Source: Acidithiobacillus ferrooxidans ATCC 23270 (GTDB lineage: Bacteria; Pseudomonadota; Gammaproteobacteria; Acidithiobacillales; Acidithiobacillaceae). Taken from it: a stretch of DNA of 64,000 nucleotides. Within the stretch, counting starts at the first letter, position 1. Each line of letters starts with the position of its first letter. The notes under the pieces were generated by a model. The model had not been told where the DNA came from. It worked only from the letters and a program-made list of their open reading frames with translations, and did not search any database. Where the stretch lies: assembly GCF_000021485.1 (NCBI RefSeq), contig NC_011761.1, positions 1,890,001 to 1,954,000 of the forward strand, written 5' to 3'. Below, one piece after another: positions 43,577 through 52,225 of this stretch. A program made the translations under genes and the position numbers.

Positions 43577-44607
43577 ACTCGGTCCATTTTGCTACCAGTC
43601 TCATTGTTCAGGACCGCTGGGCGACGCTGGTCGCGGCCTATCTTTTCCTCGGTGGTCTAGGTGCAGCCCTCATTGCCCTGAGCCTCTTCAGTCATCTCTA
43701 TTTCCGGGCCAACCGGGCCGTCACCCTCTGGGGTACCCTGGCGGGAGAGGCTTTTCTGGGCGTTGGCTCCGCCCTGCTGCTGATCGATCTGCTTCACCCC
43801 CTCAATGTCTGGGAAATCCTGATGCCCTGGAATCCCTTCTTCCTGCCCTGGTCCTGGATCGCCTGGGGTACCCAGTTCATCGTCTGGGCGATGGTTTTCG
43901 GCCTGCTCTACGTCTGGCCGCTGATGATCGACGAACCATGGTTCCGCCGCCTGCCGCTGGTGGGACGCTGGCTGAATTTCTGGTTCGAACTGCCACTGAT
44001 CAAACTGGTGGGCGTCTGGGCGCAGAAACTGCGCACCCCCATTGCCTGGCTGGCCATCCTCTGCGGAGTAGGTACCGCCGTGTATACAGGGTTGCTGCTT
44101 CGCTCCTTCCCGGCGGCAACCCTCTGGGCCAATGACCTGGTGCCGCCTTTGTTCACCGTTTCCGCTTTCTCCACGGCACTCGCCTTTCAATTGCTGGTAC
44201 TGTACGGCGTACTGCATCAGCATGACGCCCTGGCCCGCTGGTATGAGCGTCTGGACATGCTCCTCATAGCCGTTGAAATCGTGCTGATTTTCAGCATCAT
44301 GCTGGTCATTTTGCCGAGCAATCTCAGCGGTCAGGCCACACTGCACATCCTCCTGCACAGTTGGGGCTGGATTATAGGCTTCCTGATTATCGGTCTGATT
44401 CTGCCCTTCCTGCTGGAGATCAAAGGCACGTTCAATGGTTGGAAGGGCAGCGCTCCGGTGATCCTCACCGCCTGTATGGTGCTGCTGGGCGGCTTCCTGC
44501 TCCGTCATTACTTTCTCGCCAGCGGGGTGTACGTCTTCCCTTGGGCCAATGCCGGCCACGACGGTGTACTCGGTGCGGGTATCTATCATGTCCTCACCAG
44601 CCACTGA
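43573..44607 (+). CDS. NrfD/PsrC-family membrane quinol-oxidising subunit
   Basis: The 344-aa integral membrane protein has about nine helices and is of the NrfD/PsrC family. It anchors the complex and exchanges electrons with the quinone pool. The N-terminal segment (RWATLVAAYLFLGGLGAALIAL) and the helix ending LLLIDLLHPLNVWEIL are typical. It carries no heme. The start overlaps the Fe-S subunit stop (ATGA), and the stop lies inside the following chaperone gene. Confidence 0.9.
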   Translation: MNSVHFATSLIVQDRWATLVAAYLFLGGLGAALIALSLFSHLYFRANRAVTLWGTLAGEAFLGVGSALLLIDLLHPLNVWEILMPWNPFFLPWSWIAWGTQFIVWAMVFGLLYVWPLMIDEPWFRRLPLVGRWLNFWFELPLIKLVGVWAQKLRTPIAWLAILCGVGTAVYTGLLLRSFPAATLWANDLVPPLFTVSAFSTALAFQLLVLYGVLHQHDALARWYERLDMLLIAVEIVLIFSIMLVILPSNLSGQATLHILLHSWGWIIGFLIIGLILPFLLEIKGTFNGWKGSAPVILTACMVLLGGFLLRHYFLASGVYVFPWANAGHDGVLGAGIYHVLTSH

Positions 44608-45115
44608 AGCGGGTATGTATGCGGAGGCCTGGCGCTTTATCGCCATGGCCCTGGCCGAGCCCGCCGCCGACTCCACGGAGTTGATCAGCGAACAACCCTA
44701 TCAGCCGGAGTGGTTGACCCCGGCCTTGGGGGAATTGGCCACAGTGGCCCTGGACGCCTGGCAGGGTGAGCATACCCGGCTGTTCACCTTCCCTGCCGTC
44801 TGTCCGCCCTTCGCCTCCCCCTTCCTGGAGGACGGCATGCTGGACGGTTACCGCGCCGGCGAACTGGAGCGTTTTTATGGCCAGTTTGATCTCGCCATTC
44901 AGGGATTGCCTGCAGATTACCTGGGTACCATGGCGGAGTTCATCGGCTTTTTTCTCGAAAAGGACGACACGTCCGCGGCGGCCGATTTTTACCGGGAATA
45001 CCTGGCGGACTGGCTGGATCGTTTCTGCGACTGCCTGGAAGGGCATGCCGAGTTCACGTTCTATCGAGAGTTGGCTGGCGAAATCCGCCGTCAGGCTAGA
45101 GGATTGCGCCCATGA
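44588..45115 (+). CDS. TorD/DmsD-family redox enzyme maturation chaperone
   Basis: The 175-aa all-helical cytoplasmic protein is of the TorD/NarJ/DmsD type. It has the LFTFPAVCPPFASPFLEDGML segment around the middle and an acidic FYREYLADWLDRF helix. It should bind the Tat signal of the molybdoenzyme and coordinate cofactor insertion. The ATG at 44588 overlaps the NrfD-type gene by 20 nt; a further in-frame ATG lies nine codons on. It overlaps the next gene by 4 nt. Confidence 0.85.
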   Translation: MSSPATEAGMYAEAWRFIAMALAEPAADSTELISEQPYQPEWLTPALGELATVALDAWQGEHTRLFTFPAVCPPFASPFLEDGMLDGYRAGELERFYGQFDLAIQGLPADYLGTMAEFIGFFLEKDDTSAAADFYREYLADWLDRFCDCLEGHAEFTFYRELAGEIRRQARGLRP

Positions 45116-45645
45116 ACTGGCAACTCGTGGCGGATCGCGACAATATGGCGCAGACCCTGGAGAAGGTATTTGCCGGCTGGCATCAACGGTGCTTTGCAAA
45201 CAGCCCCAACGTCCATCCGGGACTCTCTGTCGAGATACGGGATTTGCAAGAAGTACAGGACTGGTATCTGGCCTATCTTCTGACGCCCATCGCTCTCTAT
45301 CGCCTGGCGATGCCCCTCAGAGTCCCCGACATTCCCCTGCCCGAAGGCTGGTCTGCCGCCGCTCGGGTGGATCAGCCCTGTACCGGCCTTGGTCCCGCCC
45401 TGGGTCTGAAGATTCCCGGCGTGCTCGGGCAGGGCCACCTCCAATACCTGCCAGAGATCGGGCATTTTCTTTGGCAACCGCTGGTCCAGAACCTGCGCCG
45501 CTATCCTGACGCCGCCGCCGTGTTTGCGGCCTGGGAGGGCGTAATCGACCACCGCCGCAAAACTCGCGCCAGCATGCAGGAACAACAGCGCTGTGATCGC
45601 CGCGATTTTCTGCGGCGGCTGATGCCGGCGCCCAGGGAGCCATAA
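45112..45645 (+). CDS. HybE-like chaperone protein in the sulfur reductase operon
   Basis: The 177-aa protein resembles the [NiFe]-hydrogenase assembly chaperone HybE family in its middle (DWYLAYLLTPIALYRLAMP), in a GHFLWQPLVQNL segment and in the C-terminal arginine-phenylalanine ending (RRDFLRRL). HybE proteins bind Tat signals of hydrogenase small subunits. Here the gene is translationally coupled (ATGA) to the TorD-type chaperone of a molybdoenzyme operon with no hydrogenase structural gene nearby. It may serve as a second maturation factor for the reductase. The family call is by eye. Confidence 0.6.
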   Translation: MNWQLVADRDNMAQTLEKVFAGWHQRCFANSPNVHPGLSVEIRDLQEVQDWYLAYLLTPIALYRLAMPLRVPDIPLPEGWSAAARVDQPCTGLGPALGLKIPGVLGQGHLQYLPEIGHFLWQPLVQNLRRYPDAAAVFAAWEGVIDHRRKTRASMQEQQRCDRRDFLRRLMPAPREP

Positions 45646-46226
45646 GCAATCGCAGTGAACCGCTGACCGATACGGAGGCCGCCTATTGTCGGAAATTCTC
45701 CAGAGAAACGCTCCCGCCGCTTGCCGGGATCGGTAAGGGACATCGTTCCGGCAGGGCTTTCTGTCCAACCACTGGCCTTACAGTGGAGATCGTGTGCCGT
45801 GATGGGAAGTCGGTATTGTTGTACCGCAGCACAGCGACTTTGCCATTGCGCGTCCTTGTTCACATCTCGCTACATAATAAAACCTGAAGAGCCTTAGCGC
45901 GCCAGGTTGACACGCGGATTGGTCAAGGGCGCGGCGTACTTGGTAGAATAGGCCATTTTCACTGCTGCAAATAGTGAATGCGCAGCATCCGCTCCGGGGC
46001 ATGGGCCGGCGACCGCTCTCGTCTTTGCAGTAATGAGGTCCCATGGGTCATCCTCGTCAACGCTGGGACCTTTGCGAATTGGCCGCGCACCCGCGGCAGA
46101 CTGGGCGGTCAGAATAAGGGAACGCGGGTGATCAATGACTAGGCACTTCTTGCGGATTTGAAATGCCATGAGTTGGCAGTCCCAGGAAACGGAATGCCGG
46201 GTACCACCGCTACCTGCCGGATAAAC
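45646..46226. other. 581-nt stretch without a convincing gene
   Basis: This gap lies between the convergent HybE-like and universal stress protein genes. Small open frames occur: about 80 codons without an ATG on the plus strand after 45646, and minus-strand frames of 91 codons (45894-46169) and 88 codons (45778-46044). All lack recognisable domains or good ribosome-binding sites. It may be a decayed gene. No tRNA, CRISPR or clear insertion sequence was seen. Confidence 0.5.
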
Positions 46227-46658
46227 TCAGCGCTCTTTTGCTACCAGAATGCTGCAAGGCAACTCTCGCAGCAGCGCTTTGGCGACCGACCCCTGCAGCC
46301 AGTGTCCCAAGGAAAAATGCGGAATATGCCCGATGACCAGCAGGTCGGCACCCGTTTGCAATGCGTAACGGGCAATCTCTTCAGCAGGGCTGCCCTCAGC
46401 CGTTTGCGTCACCACCCTCAGGCCTTCTGCATGGAGCGTACCCGCGACGGCATCCAGACTGCTGCGGATGGCATTGCCTTCTCGCCCCAACACATCCTCC
46501 GCCCCCGCCGCCTGACCAATGGCCATGCCGCCGGTACTGACGATGACGCCGAAGAGATGCAGTTCACTTCGCCCCAGACGCGCGAGTTCCGCGCCCTGAC
46601 CGAGCGCTACCTCGCTCGATGGGCTGCCGTCATAAGCCACCAGAATCTTCTGAAACAT
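46227..46658 (-). CDS. Universal stress protein (UspA family)
   Basis: The 143-aa protein is a single Usp domain: the N-terminal KILVAYDGSPSSEVAL strand-loop with the ATP-contacting Asp, a TGADLLVIGH segment, and a C-terminal nucleotide-binding loop of G-x-x-x-G-x9-G-S form whose GHWLQGSVAKALL part matches, ending CSILVAKE. ATP-binding Usp proteins act in stress and starvation. It stands downstream of the divergently arranged efflux operon on the same strand, separated by 52 nt. Confidence 0.9.
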   Translation of the reverse strand: MFQKILVAYDGSPSSEVALGQGAELARLGRSELHLFGVIVSTGGMAIGQAAGAEDVLGREGNAIRSSLDAVAGTLHAEGLRVVTQTAEGSPAEEIARYALQTGADLLVIGHIPHFSLGHWLQGSVAKALLRELPCSILVAKER

Positions 46659-46710
46659 TTGACCCCTCCTAAACAGCTACGCTGCACCGCTTGCGAATCA
46701 CTTCTCCGTG

Positions 46711-48261
46711 CTAATCCACAATCATCTCCTGTTTCACCACCTCGCCTCGCTTGGGCGGGCGAATGATCAGCAGCAGCGGAAAAACCGCCAGCGTCATCAC
46801 CAGCATCAGCCAGAAATCATCAATATATGCGATCATCGTCGCCTGCCGGGTGATTTCCGTATTCAGCAGAAGCTGGCCCATGGCGTCATGGGGATTATAA
46901 AGGCTGGCTACCGCCGGGTTCTGAAAAGCCGGATTACTGTCATCGATGTGGGTGCTCAGCGCCGCGTGGGAAATCTGCGTATTGCGGGTGAGCAAGGTCT
47001 CCACCAGAGAAATCCCGATGCTGCTGCCGACATTACGCACCAGACTGTAGATTGCGGTGCCGTTGGCCCGCATTTCCGGGCTCAGGGTTGCAAAGGTGGC
47101 GGTACTCAAGGGCACAAAAACCAGACCCATCCCCAGCCCCTGCCAGACCCCCGGCCAGATCACATCACCCTCACCGATCACCAGACTATAGCCCTGCATC
47201 TGCCAGAGGGAAAAGGCCGTGATCCCGAAACCGATGGCGAGCAGCAGCCGCAGATCCACCTTGCCCACCAGTCGCCCGACGATCAGCATGGCGAACATGG
47301 TGCCCAGGCCGCTCGGTGCCGTCACCCAACCTGCCGCCGCCGCGGTGTAGCCCATCAGATCCTGCAGCATGGTGGGGATCAGCGCCCGCGATGCAAAGAG
47401 CACCAGTCCGACGATAAAGATGAAAAGCAGACCGGTGACATAGTTGCGGTTGAGGATCAGCCGGTAATCGAAGAAGGAACGGTCAACCGGTGTGCGCCAG
47501 GTATGATAGAGGAAATACAGCGATGCCAACCCCGCAATATAGACTTCTACCCAGATTTCCACCGAAGCGAACCAGTTCTGCTGTTGTCCGCGATCCAGGA
47601 ACAACTGCAGGGCCCCGACAGCCAGACTCAGACTGATAAACCCGGCCATATCAAAGTGCATCCGCCGCAGCGCGGCATCCCTGGGGAAGCTCCTCCAGAT
47701 TCCTGTAAACGCTATGATCCCCACCGGCACGTTAATGAAAAACACCCAACGCCAGCCCATGGTATCCGTCAGCCAACCGCCCAGCGTCGGCCCGATGATC
47801 GGCCCCACCATCACCCCCATGCCCCACAGGGCCATGGCGGAACCCTGCTTTTCCCGGGGATTGATGTCGAGCAGGACGGTTTGCGAAAGCGGCACGAGCG
47901 CCGCCCCGAAGACACCCTGCAACGCCCGCGCCACGACAATTTCCCCCAGCGAGGTGGAAATGCCGCACCACATGGAGGCCAGTGTAAACCCCAGCACCGA
48001 AGCCAGAAAAACATGACGCTGGCCGAAACGGTCACAGAGCCAGCCGGTCAGCGGTGTGGCGATGGCCGCCGCCACGATGTAAGAGGTCAGCACCCAGCCG
48101 ATCTGGTCCAGGGACGCGGACAGGCTGCCCCGCATGTGGGGCAGTGCCACATTGGCGATGGTGCTGTCCAGGGTCTGCATGATGGTGGCCAACATGATGG
48201 ACAGGGTGATGAGAGGCCGGTTCAATCCTTCCCGAGGGAGCGCGGCGCTTTCCACGATCAT
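46711..48261 (-). CDS. DHA2-family MFS drug efflux transporter (EmrB/QacA type)
   Basis: The 516-aa protein has about 14 transmembrane helices. It carries the DHA2 features: the N-terminal TIMQTLDSTIANVALPHM segment, motif A-like WLCDRFGQRHVF and the motif C-like GPTLGGWLTD. It is predicted to export hydrophobic compounds using the proton gradient, as EmrB does. No EmrA adaptor gene is adjacent. The start overlaps the stop of the MarR-type regulator by 4 nt, so expression is coupled to it. Confidence 0.92.
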   Translation of the reverse strand: MIVESAALPREGLNRPLITLSIMLATIMQTLDSTIANVALPHMRGSLSASLDQIGWVLTSYIVAAAIATPLTGWLCDRFGQRHVFLASVLGFTLASMWCGISTSLGEIVVARALQGVFGAALVPLSQTVLLDINPREKQGSAMALWGMGVMVGPIIGPTLGGWLTDTMGWRWVFFINVPVGIIAFTGIWRSFPRDAALRRMHFDMAGFISLSLAVGALQLFLDRGQQQNWFASVEIWVEVYIAGLASLYFLYHTWRTPVDRSFFDYRLILNRNYVTGLLFIFIVGLVLFASRALIPTMLQDLMGYTAAAAGWVTAPSGLGTMFAMLIVGRLVGKVDLRLLLAIGFGITAFSLWQMQGYSLVIGEGDVIWPGVWQGLGMGLVFVPLSTATFATLSPEMRANGTAIYSLVRNVGSSIGISLVETLLTRNTQISHAALSTHIDDSNPAFQNPAVASLYNPHDAMGQLLLNTEITRQATMIAYIDDFWLMLVMTLAVFPLLLIIRPPKRGEVVKQEMIVD

Positions 48262-48701
48262 CGGCCGCTTTTCTCGATAATGCGCTGCAAACGCTGCAGA
48301 AGGTCTTTCGCCTGTTGCAACTCCGCGGCGTCCAGGCCATCCAGCATTTCTTGGCGAAACGCACCTGCGATGCGCTTCACTTCCGCATATACGGTTTGTC
48401 CCTCAGGGGTCAGCGATACCCGCCGGACACGCCGGTCTTCCGGGGCGATCTCGCGGCGTACCAATCCCGCGTGTTGCAAGCGGTCCACCATGGCCACCAC
48501 CGTCGGCCCTTCCACCAAGAGGCGATGTGCGAGTTCGCTCTGGGTCAGGGGAGTTTTGGCGCGCGCCAGAAAGGCGATGCTCATCCAGCTCGCCTGGCTC
48601 AGTCCCAGGCTCTTCAGGCGACGATCCAGCGCGTGGCGCCAGGCTCTGGCGCTCTCATGCAGGGCCAGGGCAAAGCCTTCCTGCAACAGATCATCGTTCA
48701 T
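48258..48701 (-). CDS. MarR-family transcriptional regulator
   Basis: The 147-aa winged-helix regulator has helices around LTQSELAHRLLVEGPTVVAMVDRL for DNA binding and the wing RREIAPEDRRVRRVSLT. MarR proteins repress efflux genes and are released by phenolic ligands or oxidants. The ATG at 48701 has GGGAGGA 6 nt upstream. The gene precedes and overlaps the MFS gene, the standard regulator-pump pair. An earlier ATG at 48722 is less likely. Confidence 0.92.
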   Translation of the reverse strand: MNDDLLQEGFALALHESARAWRHALDRRLKSLGLSQASWMSIAFLARAKTPLTQSELAHRLLVEGPTVVAMVDRLQHAGLVRREIAPEDRRVRRVSLTPEGQTVYAEVKRIAGAFRQEMLDGLDAAELQQAKDLLQRLQRIIEKSGR

Positions 48702-48885
48702 ACGTCCTCCCAGTTCGGGCACTCCAAATGATTAGCTCTCTTATACTTAGAGCCCTATCTATTTGCAAGCGATGCCCGGCACCCGGAACTTGCCGCCGGG
48801 CGCGGTCGATATGCCTTCACCTGCGGCCCCAACTTGACAGAATCGCGAGGCTCCGCCATGGTGGCCTGAATTTGCGAGGGCACCC

Positions 48886-49704
48886 ATGCTGCATTTTCCG
48901 GATATCAACACCGTCGGCTTCCAGCTCGGCCCTATCACCATCCACTGGTATGGCCTGCTGGAGATCATCAGCTTTGTTATCGCCACCGTCTGGCTCATCC
49001 GGCGCGGCCGCATGGCGCACTGGAACTGGCGCAAAGAGCAGGTCGTCGACCTGGAATTCTATGTGGCCGTCGGCGCCATTCTGGGCGGACGGGTGGGTTA
49101 CGTGCTCTGGTACAACCTTCCCTATTATCTTGCCAATCCGGTAAAGATGCTGGCCATATGGGATGGCGGCATGTCTTTTCACGGCGGTCTGCTGGGTGTC
49201 GTCATCGCCTGCTGGGTATTTGCGCGACTCCATGAGCAACATGCCTTTCTGCCCACTCTGGACTTTATCGCGCCGGCCGTGCCCATTGGCTTGGGTCTGG
49301 GACGCCTCGCCAACTTCATCAACGATCAGCTTTTTGGCCGCGTCAGTCACCTGCCCTGGGCCATGGTCTTCCCCTCTGGTGGTCCGCAACCCAGGCAACC
49401 CTCGCAACTTTACGAGTTTCTGCTGGAGGGCGTTCTACTCCTTCTGATTCTCGCCATCTACAGTCGCAAAGCCCGTCCCGCCGGCGCAGTTGGCGGGATG
49501 TTCGTTTTCCTTTACGGCGTCTTCCGGTTTGCCGCGGAATATGCGCGGCAGCCGGATATCCAACTGGGCTTTGTCCTTGGTCCTTATACCATGGGTCAGG
49601 TACTGTCCGTACCCATGATCATTCTCGGCCCGGTGGTGATCTGGTGGGCCTATAAGGGCGGCTTTTCCGAATCCCCTGAAAGCATACCGGCAGTCGACAA
49701 ATAG
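48886..49704 (+). CDS. lgt: Prolipoprotein diacylglyceryl transferase
   Basis: The 272-aa inner-membrane enzyme has seven helices and transfers diacylglycerol to the lipobox Cys of prolipoproteins. Family segments are ITIHWYGLLEI, GGRVGYVLWYN, the WDGGMSFHGGLLG loop with the essential His, GLGRLANFIND (Gly of the usual GRxGNFIN replaced by Ala, a known variant) and RQPSQLYE. It is divergent from the MarR operon and followed by rep. Confidence 0.96.
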   Translation: MLHFPDINTVGFQLGPITIHWYGLLEIISFVIATVWLIRRGRMAHWNWRKEQVVDLEFYVAVGAILGGRVGYVLWYNLPYYLANPVKMLAIWDGGMSFHGGLLGVVIACWVFARLHEQHAFLPTLDFIAPAVPIGLGLGRLANFINDQLFGRVSHLPWAMVFPSGGPQPRQPSQLYEFLLEGVLLLLILAIYSRKARPAGAVGGMFVFLYGVFRFAAEYARQPDIQLGFVLGPYTMGQVLSVPMIILGPVVIWWAYKGGFSESPESIPAVDK

Positions 49705-49734
49705 CGGCGGCAAACCCCCACCCATATGACACCC

Positions 49735-51714
49735 ATGGCTGAGCTCAATCCGCCACAGCAGGAAGCCGTAACACACATCCACGGTCCCCTGCTGGTGCTG
49801 GCCGGGGCCGGGTCGGGCAAGACCCGGGTCATCACCCGGAAAATCGTCCATCTCATCCGGGAGCAACAGGTCGCACCCAGGCATATCTGCGCGGTGACCT
49901 TCACCAACAAGGCCGCCCGTGAAATGAAGAGCCGCGTCGGGGAGGCCTTGCAGGGCCATAGCAGCCGCGGCCTGATGGTCTCCACCTTTCATCATCTGGG
50001 CCTGCAGATCCTGCGTAAAGACATCGAGCGCCTGGGTTATCGCGGCAACTTCAGCGTCATTGACCCCGGCGATAGCCTGGGGATGGTGCGTAATCTGCTC
50101 CGCGAGGCCAATGGCCCCAGCGATCTCGCCGAAGCCATCCAGTCCCGCATCTCCCGCTTCAAGAATGACGGCATCTTTCCCGAGGAGGCACGTGCCGACG
50201 ACCGTCTCGGCCAGGAGGCTGCCCATATCTATACGACCTATCAGCGTTCCCTCAGCGCCTGCAACGCCGTGGATCTGGATGACCTCATCCTCTTGCCCAT
50301 CCGTCTGCTACAGGACGATGCGGAGGCCCGTTATGCCTGGCAGGACCGTATCCGCTACCTGCTGGTGGATGAATATCAGGACAGCAACGGCGCACAGTAC
50401 CGGCTGATAAAAAGCCTGCTGGGCACCCGCCACAACCTGACCGCAGTGGGAGACGACGACCAGAGCATCTACTCCTGGCGGGGTGCGGCTGCCGACAACC
50501 TGGATCGGCTGGCGCAAGATTTCCCCAACCTCAAGGTGGTCAAACTGGAGCAGAACTATCGTTCCACCGGCCGCATTCTCCAGGCCGCCAATACGGTCAT
50601 CGCGCAAAATCCCCACTTCTTCGAAAAACGCCTGTGGAGCACCCTGGGCGATGGCCACAGCATCCGCGCCCTGCGCTGCGCCAACGAGACGGACGAGGCG
50701 GAGCAAGTGGTCAATGCCATTCTCCGCGACCGCTTTCAGCGGCAGGGTGAATACCGCGATTACGCCATACTGTACCGCAGCAACCATCAGGCCCGTCCCT
50801 TTGAAACGGCCCTGCGCAATGCCCGGATTCCATACCAGATATCCGGCGGGATCTCGTTCTTTGAACGCAGTGAAATCAAGGATTTTCTGTCCTATCTGCG
50901 GCTACTGGTCAATCCCGATGATGATCCCGCCTTTTTGCGGGCGGTCAACACGCCACGCCGGAGCATCGGCAGCAGCACCCTGGAACGCCTGGGTGCCTTC
51001 GCCAAGGAGCGTAATCTCTCGCTCTTCGCCGCACTTTGGGACGATGCGCTGGATGTTCCCGACAAGGCGCGCATCGCCCTGCACGGCTTCGCCGGCTGGG
51101 TGAATCTCAAAACGGACGAAATCGGCAAGACCGAGCTCATCCCCGCCCTACAGAGTCTGCCGGAAGAAATCGGCTACCTGCAATATCTGCAGAATGAAGG
51201 AGATGAAAAAGACGCCGCGCGCCGCTGGGAGAATATTCAGGAGCTTTTGAACTGGATGCAACGCCTGCAGGAACAGGATGAAGGCCCGCAAACCCTTGCG
51301 GAGATCCTCAACCGCCTGATGCTCTTCCATGTGCTGGAGCGTGAGGAGGATGACGATCGCGATGTGTTGCGCCTGTCCACCCTGCACGCGGCCAAGGGTC
51401 TGGAGTTCCCCCAGGTGTTTCTGGTTGGCGCGGAGGAGGAACTGCTGCCCCACCGCAACAGCGAAACCCTGGAGCAGATTCAGGAAGAACGCCGCCTCTT
51501 TTACGTGGGCATGACCCGCGCCCGCTTCCGCCTGACCCTCAGCCTTTGCCGTAAACGTCGCCGCTACGGCCAGGATGTCCATCCGGAACCCTCCCGCTTC
51601 CTCCAGGAAATCCCCAAAGAACATCTGGACTGGCAGGGCGACCAGAACCCAGAAGAAGAAATGGACCCCACCGCCGCTTTCGCCCATCTGCGGGCGATGC
51701 TCGGCAAGACCTGA
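49735..51714 (+). CDS. rep: ATP-dependent DNA helicase Rep
   Basis: This is a UvrD/Rep-type superfamily 1A 3'-5' helicase, 659 aa from this start (an ATG at 49726 is possible). It shows motif I GAGSGKT, motif Ia TFTNKAAREMKSR, motif II VDEYQDSN, motif III GDDDQSIYSWRGA, motif IV QNYRSTGRIL, motif V STLHAAKGLEFP and motif VI VGMTRAR. Rep removes proteins ahead of replication forks. The length and the AELNPPQQEAV start fit Rep better than UvrD. Confidence 0.92.
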   Translation: MAELNPPQQEAVTHIHGPLLVLAGAGSGKTRVITRKIVHLIREQQVAPRHICAVTFTNKAAREMKSRVGEALQGHSSRGLMVSTFHHLGLQILRKDIERLGYRGNFSVIDPGDSLGMVRNLLREANGPSDLAEAIQSRISRFKNDGIFPEEARADDRLGQEAAHIYTTYQRSLSACNAVDLDDLILLPIRLLQDDAEARYAWQDRIRYLLVDEYQDSNGAQYRLIKSLLGTRHNLTAVGDDDQSIYSWRGAAADNLDRLAQDFPNLKVVKLEQNYRSTGRILQAANTVIAQNPHFFEKRLWSTLGDGHSIRALRCANETDEAEQVVNAILRDRFQRQGEYRDYAILYRSNHQARPFETALRNARIPYQISGGISFFERSEIKDFLSYLRLLVNPDDDPAFLRAVNTPRRSIGSSTLERLGAFAKERNLSLFAALWDDALDVPDKARIALHGFAGWVNLKTDEIGKTELIPALQSLPEEIGYLQYLQNEGDEKDAARRWENIQELLNWMQRLQEQDEGPQTLAEILNRLMLFHVLEREEDDDRDVLRLSTLHAAKGLEFPQVFLVGAEEELLPHRNSETLEQIQEERRLFYVGMTRARFRLTLSLCRKRRRYGQDVHPEPSRFLQEIPKEHLDWQGDQNPEEEMDPTAAFAHLRAMLGKT

Positions 51715-51742
51715 CCATCGGGTTCGCCACCCATAAAAGCAA

Positions 51743-51772
51743 AGAGGCGATCCACACAACCGGATCGCCTCT
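51743..51772 (-). terminator. Terminator of rpsT
   Basis: AGAGGCGATCC and its exact complement form an 11-bp stem with an 8-nt loop. On the minus strand the stem is followed by TTTGCTTTTA (51742-51733), which fits a rho-independent terminator 43 nt after the rpsT stop. A second small hairpin with 7-bp stem lies at 51781-51798. The same hairpin might also stop rep transcripts from the other side, but the plus strand lacks a T-run. Confidence 0.75.
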
Positions 51773-51814
51773 CCTGCTACGCAGTCCACACGGACTGCGG
51801 AAATACCGCCCTCA

Positions 51815-52090
51815 TTACTGGGCGGCGTTACCCATCGCCTTGACACGAGCCGAGAGCCGGCTCTTGGTGCGGGCTGCCATGTTGCGATGCGCCACGCCCT
51901 TGCCAACCGTCTTGTCGATGACCGACTCCGCGGCGCGCAGTGCGCTGCGTGCCTGCTCTTGATCACCGACATGTACGGCCTTCAGCACACCCTTCACATA
52001 GGTGCGCAAGCGCGACCGCAGGCTGGCATTATGCAGGCGCCGCTTTTCATTTTGTAATACGCGCTTGCGCGCCTGAGCTGTATTGGCCAA
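51815..52090 (-). CDS. rpsT: 30S ribosomal protein S20
   Basis: The 91-aa, strongly basic helical protein begins MANTAQARKRVLQNEKRR and has the RSRLRTYVKGV segment and C-terminal KGVAHRNMAARTKSRLSARV typical of S20. It binds 16S rRNA at the bottom of the 30S body. It is convergent with rep and has its own terminator. Confidence 0.97.
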   Translation of the reverse strand: MANTAQARKRVLQNEKRRLHNASLRSRLRTYVKGVLKAVHVGDQEQARSALRAAESVIDKTVGKGVAHRNMAARTKSRLSARVKAMGNAAQ

Positions 52091-52225
52091 CTTTTACTCT
52101 CCATATCTACAATCCCGCGTCTGCGGGAAATGAAGTCGCGTATTCTGGCGCCAACGCCCAACCCTGTCAATATCAATGGATTGCAAAAAACCACCCGGCA
52201 CTACGAAAATGGGGCGCATGGCCTA

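Noticed and set aside
45894-46169. 91-codon minus-strand frame
   Set aside because: No ribosome-binding site, no recognisable domain and unusual composition; treated as part of an empty gap.
46711-48735. Long plus-strand open frame opposite the MFS and MarR genes
   Set aside because: It is the antisense shadow of two well-recognised genes; its composition is His, Gln and Arg rich without a domain.
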